Origin: Olsenella_L sp051876355
GTDB taxonomy: Bacteria; Actinomycetota; Coriobacteriia; Coriobacteriales; Atopobiaceae
Direction: 5' to 3'
Assembly: GCA_051876355.1 (NCBI GenBank)
Contig: JBJEHU010000011.1
Location: 1-56,516, forward strand
Length of the DNA: 56,516 bases
Under the pieces are notes generated by a model. It was not told where the DNA came from and searched no databases. It saw only the letters and a list, made by a program, of their open reading frames with translations. The translations under genes and the position numbers were made by a program. Positions 50,885-56,516 of this stretch are shown here, one piece after another. Position 1 is the stretch's first letter; the number at the start of each line of letters is the position of its first letter.

Positions 50885-52374
50885 TGGCCGAGCTCATCCT
50901 TGCAATAGACCAATCGACGCAGGGCACGAAGGCGCTGCTCTTCAGGCGCGACGGCTCTCTTGCTGCCAAGACCTCGCTTCCCCACAAGCAGTATGTGGAT
51001 GAGCGGGGCTGGGTCGAGCACGATGCAGAAGAGATCCTTGCCCATGTCTGCGCCTGCACCGAAGCCGTCATGGCGGAGACAGGAGCGAAAGCATCTGACA
51101 TCGCTGCCTTCGGCATCTCGAACCAGCGCGAGACCTGCGTTGCCTGGGACAGGAACACAGGCAGGCCTCTCGCACATGCTATCGTCTGGCAGTGCGGACG
51201 TGCCGCTGCGCTCTGCGAAGAGCTCAAGGCCGCGCATCCCGGAGCAGAGGAGCTCGTGCAGGAGAGGTCGGGCATGGCACTGTCCCCGTACTTCTCTGCT
51301 GCGAAGATGTCCTGGATGCTCCAGAACATCCCTTCCGTGGCAAAAGCTGCCCAGGCCGGCACGCTCTGCTTCGGCACGATCGACTCCTGGCTGGCCTACA
51401 GCCTCTGCGAAGGCCATCCTTTCGTGACGGAGCCCTCGAACGCCTGCAGGACGCAGCTCCTGAACCTCGAGACAGGCCAGTGGGACGAAGAGCTCCTCGG
51501 GCTCTTTGGCATCCCCCGCGAGGCTCTTCCTGAAGTCATGGCATCCGATGCCCTCTTCGGCGTCTCCGACTTCAACGGGGCGCTTGCCTCCCCCATCCCG
51601 CTCCATGCGATGCTGGGAGATTCCCAAGCAGCGCTTGCCGCACAGGACTGCCTCGAGCCGGGACAGGTGAAGGCAACCTACGGCACGGGCTCTTCTGTCA
51701 TGCTCATGGCAGGAGACGCACCGAAACGCAGCACGCATGGCCTTGTGACCAGCATTGCCTGGAACCTTCAAGGCAGGCTCTCCTATGTGCTCGAGGGAAA
51801 CCTCAACTACACCGGAGCGGTCGTCACCTGGCTCAAGGACCGGGTCCATATGATCGAGGATCCAGACGAGCTTGAAGGCCTCATCCGCAAAGCCAATCCG
51901 AACGATAAGTGCTACTTCGTGCCTGCCTTCACGGGCCTCGGCGCCCCCTGGTGGGACAGTGCCGCCACAGGCATGCTCACGGGCATCACCACCTTGACCG
52001 GCAGGGCAGAGATTGCAAAGGCCTGTGCCGAGTGCATCCCCTACCAGATAGGAGACGTGCTTTCGGCGCTCCGTGCCGATACGGGCCTTGCACTCAAAGA
52101 GCTCAGGGCTGATGGCGGAGTCACGAAGAATGCCTACCTCATGCAGTTCCAGGCAGACATCGCAGACACCTCTGTCGAAGTCTCGAAGCTCGCAGAGCTC
52201 TCTGCAGCAGGCGCCGCCTTTGCGGCAGGACGTGCCTGCGGCCTCTGGGAGACGAATACGATACACGAGCGCTACGGACATGAGACGTATGCGCCAGACA
52301 TGGCAGAAGAGACACGCCAGAAGAAGCTTCAGGGCTGGCAGGCAGCCCTTCGGCAGGTTCGCTGCCACGACTGA
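50884..52374 (+). CDS. FGGY-family carbohydrate kinase, glycerol-kinase-like (candidate apulose kinase)
   Basis: The 496-residue kinase has the two FGGY domains: LAIDQSTQGTKALLF (phosphate 1), AFGISNQRETCVAWD, GTIDSWLAY, GDSQAALAAQDC, YGTGSSVMLMAG (phosphate 2), FVPAFTGLGAPWWDSAATG and LRADGGVTKNAYLMQFQADI. These are closest to glycerol kinase rather than xylulokinase. A kinase evolved for a small branched ketose such as apulose fits both this likeness and the context. The ATGA overlap couples it to the transketolase subunit. Plain glycerol phosphorylation is the main alternative. Confidence 0.85.
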   Translation: MAELILAIDQSTQGTKALLFRRDGSLAAKTSLPHKQYVDERGWVEHDAEEILAHVCACTEAVMAETGAKASDIAAFGISNQRETCVAWDRNTGRPLAHAIVWQCGRAAALCEELKAAHPGAEELVQERSGMALSPYFSAAKMSWMLQNIPSVAKAAQAGTLCFGTIDSWLAYSLCEGHPFVTEPSNACRTQLLNLETGQWDEELLGLFGIPREALPEVMASDALFGVSDFNGALASPIPLHAMLGDSQAALAAQDCLEPGQVKATYGTGSSVMLMAGDAPKRSTHGLVTSIAWNLQGRLSYVLEGNLNYTGAVVTWLKDRVHMIEDPDELEGLIRKANPNDKCYFVPAFTGLGAPWWDSAATGMLTGITTLTGRAEIAKACAECIPYQIGDVLSALRADTGLALKELRADGGVTKNAYLMQFQADIADTSVEVSKLAELSAAGAAFAAGRACGLWETNTIHERYGHETYAPDMAEETRQKKLQGWQAALRQVRCHD

Positions 52375-52407
52375 GATAAGTGGGTAGAACAACCAACGGA
52401 CAGTCCT

Positions 52408-52432
52408 GCAGGGCCAGCAATGCTGGCCCTGC
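52408..52432 (+). terminator. Intercistronic hairpin before the esterase gene
   Basis: A perfect 11-bp stem (52408-52418 with 52422-52432) and a three-base loop; no T-run. It may lower expression of the last gene. Confidence 0.6.
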
Positions 52433-52453
52433 TGCACGAGAAAGGGGATACGC

Positions 52454-53773
52454 ATGGCAGGATACAAGACCTTCACCTCGGCCGCCGACATGGGGCCCTA
52501 CGTCTCGAAGCTCATCCTCGAGCTCCCCGAGAAGGTACGCACGGAATTCGTGAGCAAGGACGGCTTCAGCATCTATGTGGAGCGCAAGGACGCCGATACG
52601 GAAGAGGTCGTGCTGGCAAAGGAGCATCGCACCGACAAGCAGGCCTATCCTTCGAAAGGCTATGTCCCTGTGCTTTCTGCCTATACCTCTGACGGAGAAG
52701 GCAATGCACAGCCTGAAGGCTCCTTCATCACGCTCGAGCTTCCCGAAGAGCGCCTCACAAAGCGGATCGATGGCGGGCTTACCCGTGGCTTTATCCGCGT
52801 CATGGACTTCCACATCACGCAGACGAAGGCCATCCCGAGCAAGAAGCCGGGAGAGGCACCGCTTACCGGCATGGTATTCGACGTCGACACGGGAGATGTC
52901 TGCCCCGATCTGGACGGCTGGGATCTTACCGGCTCTGGCATCTTCGACGATATCGATATGAACTACGGCTTCTTCACGCCCGATCTCAAGGCCGTGAATG
53001 CTGCACGTGCAGCACGCCCGTTCAGCCCGCTTCCGCCTGTCACGAAGGTGCCGCTCGTGCTCTGGCTCCATGGTGCCGGAGAGGGCCAGGAGCCCTATCG
53101 TACCGTCATGGGCAACCGTGTGACGCTTCTCTCCTCCCCTGAGATCCAGGAGAAGCTCGGAGGCGCTGCCTATATCCTTGCTCCTTCGAGCCCGACGTAC
53201 TGGATGGACTCCGGTTCGGGCGAGATAGCAGACGACAACAAGTCCATCTATACGAAGGCACTGAAGACGCTTGTGGACGAGTTCGTGGAGGCACATCCCG
53301 ATATCGACAGGAAGCGCATCTATGTGGGAGGACTCAGCAATGGCGGATTCATGACGGTCAGGCTCGTAGCAGACTATCCGGGATTCTTCGCAGCAGGCGT
53401 GCCCGTCTGCGCTCCGTGGGTTGCATCCCTTGCGACAGACGATGAGATGAAGGCCATAGCCCAGACACCGCTCTGGTTCGTGCAGTCCGCAGACGACCCG
53501 ATTGTCGATGCTAAGACGCATGCCCTTGCTGACTACAAGAGGCTCAAGGACCTCGGAGCCGAAGACGTGCACATCACCTGCTTCGACCACATCCAGGATG
53601 AGACGGGCAGATACCACGACAGTCAAGGCCAACCGCAGCGTTACATCGGCCACTTTGTCTGGATCCCTGCCTACCATGACTTTGTGAAGACGGAGCTTGA
53701 TGGCACGAACGTCGTGATGGATGGTTCCCCTGTCACGCTCTGGCAGTGGGTCGGCCTCCATCATCTGGCATAG
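52454..53773 (+). CDS. Alpha/beta-hydrolase esterase (CE1/PHB-depolymerase-like)
   Basis: The 439-residue enzyme has an N-terminal beta-rich domain (about 1-190) and an alpha/beta-hydrolase domain with LVLWLHGAGEG (oxyanion hole), the nucleophile in YVGGLSNGGFMT, an Asp in SADDPIVD and a late His. It is of the type that removes acetyl or feruloyl esters from plant glycans. No signal peptide is seen. It is the last gene of operon C, behind AAAGGGG, and could unmask imported acylated sugars. Confidence 0.78.
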   Translation: MAGYKTFTSAADMGPYVSKLILELPEKVRTEFVSKDGFSIYVERKDADTEEVVLAKEHRTDKQAYPSKGYVPVLSAYTSDGEGNAQPEGSFITLELPEERLTKRIDGGLTRGFIRVMDFHITQTKAIPSKKPGEAPLTGMVFDVDTGDVCPDLDGWDLTGSGIFDDIDMNYGFFTPDLKAVNAARAARPFSPLPPVTKVPLVLWLHGAGEGQEPYRTVMGNRVTLLSSPEIQEKLGGAAYILAPSSPTYWMDSGSGEIADDNKSIYTKALKTLVDEFVEAHPDIDRKRIYVGGLSNGGFMTVRLVADYPGFFAAGVPVCAPWVASLATDDEMKAIAQTPLWFVQSADDPIVDAKTHALADYKRLKDLGAEDVHITCFDHIQDETGRYHDSQGQPQRYIGHFVWIPAYHDFVKTELDGTNVVMDGSPVTLWQWVGLHHLA

Positions 53774-53800
53774 GCATCAAGGAACACAGGCTTTCAAAGC

Positions 53801-53838
53801 AAGCGCCCCAGCTCGCAATGAGCCGGGGCGCTCTTTCT
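53801..53838 (+). terminator. Terminator of operon C
   Basis: An 8-bp stem AGCGCCCC/GGGGCGCT (53801-53808 with 53824-53831), an inner GCTC/GAGC part, and a CTTTCTT tail. Confidence 0.8.
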
Positions 53839-53856
53839 TGCCTCTGGATAAGAGAA

Positions 53857-54771
53857 TCATTCCATATGCTTGGGCGATGCCTTCGCCTTCCTCTTCTGGC
53901 GGATGCGATGTATGACCACATCGAGGAGGACGAGGAGAAGGACTATGGCCACGATGAGGACGGCCCACTCGCGCATGCCCCAGTGGCGGTTGACAAGGTC
54001 TCCCTGGGCCTCCGCCTCCTCGGGGACATAGTCCGTCCTCTCGCAGTGGACGAGGAGCCTGTGGTCGTTGACTCCATAAGGAGTGCAGGTGACGAGGGTC
54101 AGGAGGTCCTTCCCCTGCTGTATCGCGAGCGAGTCCATCTCGTCGGGCCAGACCACCTCGGAGGAGTCAACCTTGTAGGCAAGCACCTCCCCCATCGTGT
54201 GGAGGAGCACGATGTCGCCGGGGACCAGGTCCCTGATATCGTCGAACATGGAGAGGTTCTTCATGCCGGAATGGGCTGTGAGGACGGTGTGGGTGGAGTC
54301 CCCTCCCACAGGAAGCGATGTCCCCTCGAGATGCCCCACTCCTGCCATCAGGGCGGCGTCGGACGTGCCATGGTAGATCGGCATGCTGACATCGATGGAA
54401 GGGATCTCGATCCAGCTCATCATGGGGTCGCGGTCGAACGTGAGCTGCTCTGCATAAGGGAGGATCTGGTCAGATGCGATCTCCGGCGTCTCATGCGCCA
54501 GCACTTCATTGAAAGCTCTTGCCTCCGTGAGGTAGTAGTCCTTCTCGTCCTGGCTCATCGCATCGACCGTGCTCGAGACCGTAGAGATCTGGTTCAGAAC
54601 GCCCGATGCCTCTATCCTGTCCAGGACCCATGGCCAGACCATGAGGGCGACGCCGAAGAGGATCACGAGGACGGTGATCAGGCGGTCTGCCCACCGGGGC
54701 AGGCGCTTCTTCCTGCCCTTCTTCTTGCTGCCGGCATCCTGGGCATCTGCCTTGCCCTTCCTGCCCTTCAC
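53857..54771 (-). CDS. Sortase, class C type (pilus sortase)
   Basis: The 304-residue membrane enzyme links pilin subunits at their LPxTG motifs. It has a basic N-terminus, a first membrane helix (about 30-50), the sortase barrel with His167 in TAHSG, catalytic Cys229 in TLVTCTPYG and Arg238 in NDHRLL, and a C-terminal membrane helix (about 270-290), which is the class C layout. A clear DPW/DPF lid motif is not found. The GTG start at 54771 follows GGAGGAGGAAGACG. The LPLTG pilin gene lies just upstream on the same strand. Confidence 0.9.
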   Translation of the reverse strand: MKGRKGKADAQDAGSKKKGRKKRLPRWADRLITVLVILFGVALMVWPWVLDRIEASGVLNQISTVSSTVDAMSQDEKDYYLTEARAFNEVLAHETPEIASDQILPYAEQLTFDRDPMMSWIEIPSIDVSMPIYHGTSDAALMAGVGHLEGTSLPVGGDSTHTVLTAHSGMKNLSMFDDIRDLVPGDIVLLHTMGEVLAYKVDSSEVVWPDEMDSLAIQQGKDLLTLVTCTPYGVNDHRLLVHCERTDYVPEEAEAQGDLVNRHWGMREWAVLIVAIVLLLVLLDVVIHRIRQKRKAKASPKHME

Positions 54772-54900
54772 CGTCTTCCTCCTCCCTTCGGTCTCCGGCG
54801 TTCAAGCATCGGTATTCTGCAGCAGGAGGAAGGGGCCCTGCACGAAACAGAGTCCCTTCCCTTACGCGCTATCTCAGTTGTAGAACTGCATTCCTACAGG
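54772..54900. other. Intergenic stretch between pilin and sortase genes
   Basis: A weak 7-bp stem (GGAAGGG with CCCTTCC, about 54824-54866) is the only structure; it may reduce read-through from the abundant pilin message into the sortase gene. Confidence 0.35.
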
Positions 54901-56516
54901 CTACTCTGCATCATTCTCGTGACGGTTGCGGACGACGCGAGAGACGCCGAAGGCAAGCACGAGGCCGCCGGCGACCCACGTCAGAGTCACGCCGGCCTGG
55001 CCGGTGAGAGGCAGGCCCACGGACTTGGTATCGCCGACCGTGATGTTCACGGTCTTGTTGTCGGTCACGCCAGAGCCGGTCTTAGCCGTCAGCGTGTTGT
55101 CGCCTGCGGTGCCGTCAGAGAGGCCGGCGATAACATGGGTGGGATCGGAGGTGTTGAGCGTGCTCTCGAGCTTGGTAATCGTCTGATTCTGCTCATCGAT
55201 TGTCGGATCGATGGTGAACGTGAAGTCGCTCACCGTGGAGTATCCGCTAGGAGCAGAGACCTCGTGCACCTTGTAGGTGCCGGCATCGAGGCCCGTCACA
55301 TCGATCTTGCCCTGGTCGTTCGTCGTGAACTCGTAAGCCGTGTCGCCGAGCTTGCCATCGGACTGGACATACTTGCCAGTAGAAGCACTGTCGTCAGCGC
55401 TGCTCACCTGGATGGTGAACTTGGCGCCAGCGAGTGCCTGCTCGGTGCCCTGGTCAACCTTCACGAGGTTGAGGCCGTAGGTGAAGTCCTTGACATGGTG
55501 CTCGACCGTGTTGCCCGTACCATTGCTGTGGGGATTGTTCGAGTAGGTGAGCTTGACGGTGTTGGGGTTGCCGTTGTTACCGATGACTGCATCGGAGTTG
55601 ATCTTGGCCGTGTAGGTGACAACGAAGACGGAGTCCTTCGTGGCGCCATCGATGGACTTTAGGCCCTTGGCATCAGAAGCGGTGACCGTGAGGTCATGCG
55701 CACCGGTGGTTGCGTCAGCAGCACTGAGAGCAATGGTGAAGTGCGAAGTCACATCAGTGCCCTTAGTATGGGCAAGGTCAGCCTTTGCAGCGTCCTTGCT
55801 CGTGTACATGTAGACCTTGACGTTGGAAGGAACACCCTTTGCATCCGTATCGATCGTGAGGCCCTTAGAGATGGTATCCGTGAACTTGTAGGAGTAGCTG
55901 TCGTACGTCGCGAAGTCCTGCGCCACGGTGCCATAGATGTTGTAGGTGACGTTCTGGCCGATGTGGGAGTCTGCAGCGTCATGCTCTGCGCCGTCTGCAT
56001 CGGAGACGATCTTCTTCTCGACCGTCGGGATGCTTGCCTTCTCGGTCACGGTATAGGCAGATCCGCCAACAACAGCGAAGATCGGGGAGGTGAAGGTCTC
56101 GCCGTCCTTGGTTGCACCAGTCGCATCGACGGAAGCAGGATCGGTCACGAAGAGCCAGTAGCCAGAGTCGAGGGCATCGCTCGTCTGGCCGCCCTTCACA
56201 GTCGTCGTGGTGGTAAGGCCCTCGACTGCCTTTGCGATAGCGTTGGCAGCGGAGTCGGCATCGACAACGGTCGTATTGTTCGTGCCGTTCACATGCGCCG
56301 TAATCCAGTCAGCAGCATCCTGAGCGGTCGTGCCGGCATAGCTGGAGTCCTGGCCCTTGATTGCGTTTACCACAGCAGCCTTCACGTCGTCATTTGCCCA
56401 CGTGATGTTGGAGACCGTCTTGCCGTTTGCCCCATCGGTGACCGTGGCCTTGAAGATCTGGTAGCCCTTGAAGTTCGTCTGGTTACCGGTGACGTTGTTG
56501 ATCGTGATGGTCGAGG
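54901..56516 (-). CDS. LPxTG-anchored fimbrial (pilin) subunit, 5' part outside window
   Basis: The frame is open to the right edge, so the signal peptide and start are missing; 537 codons are present. The visible N-terminal part (GNQTNFKGYQIFKA) is typical of SpaD/FimA-type pilins. A middle isopeptide domain begins IPTVEKKI and includes YNIYGTVAQDFATYDSYSYKFTDTIS. A C-terminal SpaA/CNA-B domain has the Lys in LNLVKVDQG and the E-box in YKVHEVSAPSGY, which form an isopeptide bond. It ends with the sorting signal LPLTG, a membrane helix and the charged tail RVVRNRHENDAE. The sortase next door would polymerise it into a pilus. Confidence 0.92.
   Translation of the reverse strand, partial: STITINNVTGNQTNFKGYQIFKATVTDGANGKTVSNITWANDDVKAAVVNAIKGQDSSYAGTTAQDAADWITAHVNGTNNTTVVDADSAANAIAKAVEGLTTTTTVKGGQTSDALDSGYWLFVTDPASVDATGATKDGETFTSPIFAVVGGSAYTVTEKASIPTVEKKIVSDADGAEHDAADSHIGQNVTYNIYGTVAQDFATYDSYSYKFTDTISKGLTIDTDAKGVPSNVKVYMYTSKDAAKADLAHTKGTDVTSHFTIALSAADATTGAHDLTVTASDAKGLKSIDGATKDSVFVVTYTAKINSDAVIGNNGNPNTVKLTYSNNPHSNGTGNTVEHHVKDFTYGLNLVKVDQGTEQALAGAKFTIQVSSADDSASTGKYVQSDGKLGDTAYEFTTNDQGKIDVTGLDAGTYKVHEVSAPSGYSTVSDFTFTIDPTIDEQNQTITKLESTLNTSDPTHVIAGLSDGTAGDNTLTAKTGSGVTDNKTVNITVGDTKSVGLPLTGQAGVTLTWVAGGLVLAFGVSRVVRNRHENDAE

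Noticed and set aside
47690..52374. Sulfoquinovose (sulfo-transketolase) pathway as explanation for the split transketolase
   Set aside because: No sulfoquinovosidase (GH31), sulfonate exporter or sulfolactaldehyde enzyme is present, whereas two apiosidase-like hydrolases are. It remains a weaker alternative.

Overview
The window is a GC-rich bacterial chromosome segment. The gene content suggests a host-associated, fermentative Coriobacteriia (Olsenella/Collinsella/Atopobium-like Actinomycetota): a phosphoketolase, beta-glucoside-type PTS permeases, ECF transporters with a fused ATPase, an LPXTG pilin with its sortase, peroxide defence by AhpC plus a thioredoxin-reductase-like partner, and an NRAMP of the type known from Eggerthella. 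This assignment is inferred from gene content and protein style; no rRNA or tRNA gene was seen.

Layout. (1) 1-4788 is a nest of mobile DNA: an IS3-family transposase gene is split by a 3.3-kb element of three overlapping tyrosine recombinases (a recombinase-in-trio, RIT, element) with perfect 58-bp inverted repeats, and the IS3 element itself cuts off an IS30 transposase. (2) 5221-8807 carries a PRC-barrel/MgtE-like protein and an NRAMP-related transporter whose metal site looks like the magnesium type. (3) 8955-9759 is an AT-rich cassette of three small coupled genes. (4) 10029-14156 is an ECF transporter operon (two S components, fused ATPase, EcfT) preceded by a leader peptide with three consecutive Trp codons and an intrinsic terminator, i.e. 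a tryptophan attenuator on an uptake operon. (5) 14290-22422 is ordinary chromosomal content: M20 amidohydrolase, LpdD-like protein, pRiA4b ORF-3-like protein, DUF4405-like membrane protein, AlkD-like protein, GNAT, flavodoxin, glutaredoxin and a DUF234 ATPase. (6) 22550-26943 holds an AhpF-like reductase with swapped domain order, AhpC, and a Toprim protein related to Wadjet JetD without any Jet partners.

(7) 27088-53773 is a large carbohydrate region built of three transcription units. Unit A (AraC regulator divergent from PTS EIIBC-1, GH3, GH43, a large GH106-like hydrolase and a DUF5597 hydrolase). Unit B (PTS EIIBC-2, two DUF4038/apiosidase-like hydrolases, a LacI regulator, phosphoketolase). 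Unit C (sugar isomerase of the fucose-isomerase type, split transketolase, FGGY kinase, esterase) diverges from a second LacI gene. Read together, B and C look like a D-apiose utilisation system: apiosidase-like enzymes release apiose, the isomerase makes apulose, the FGGY kinase phosphorylates it, the split transketolase makes xylulose 5-phosphate and DHAP, and phosphoketolase finishes the job. TTTAG/CTAAA half-sites occur ahead of units B, C and the phosphoketolase gene and may tie them into one LacI regulon.

(8) 53857-56516 has a class C-type sortase and the 3' part of an LPLTG pilin that runs off the right edge.
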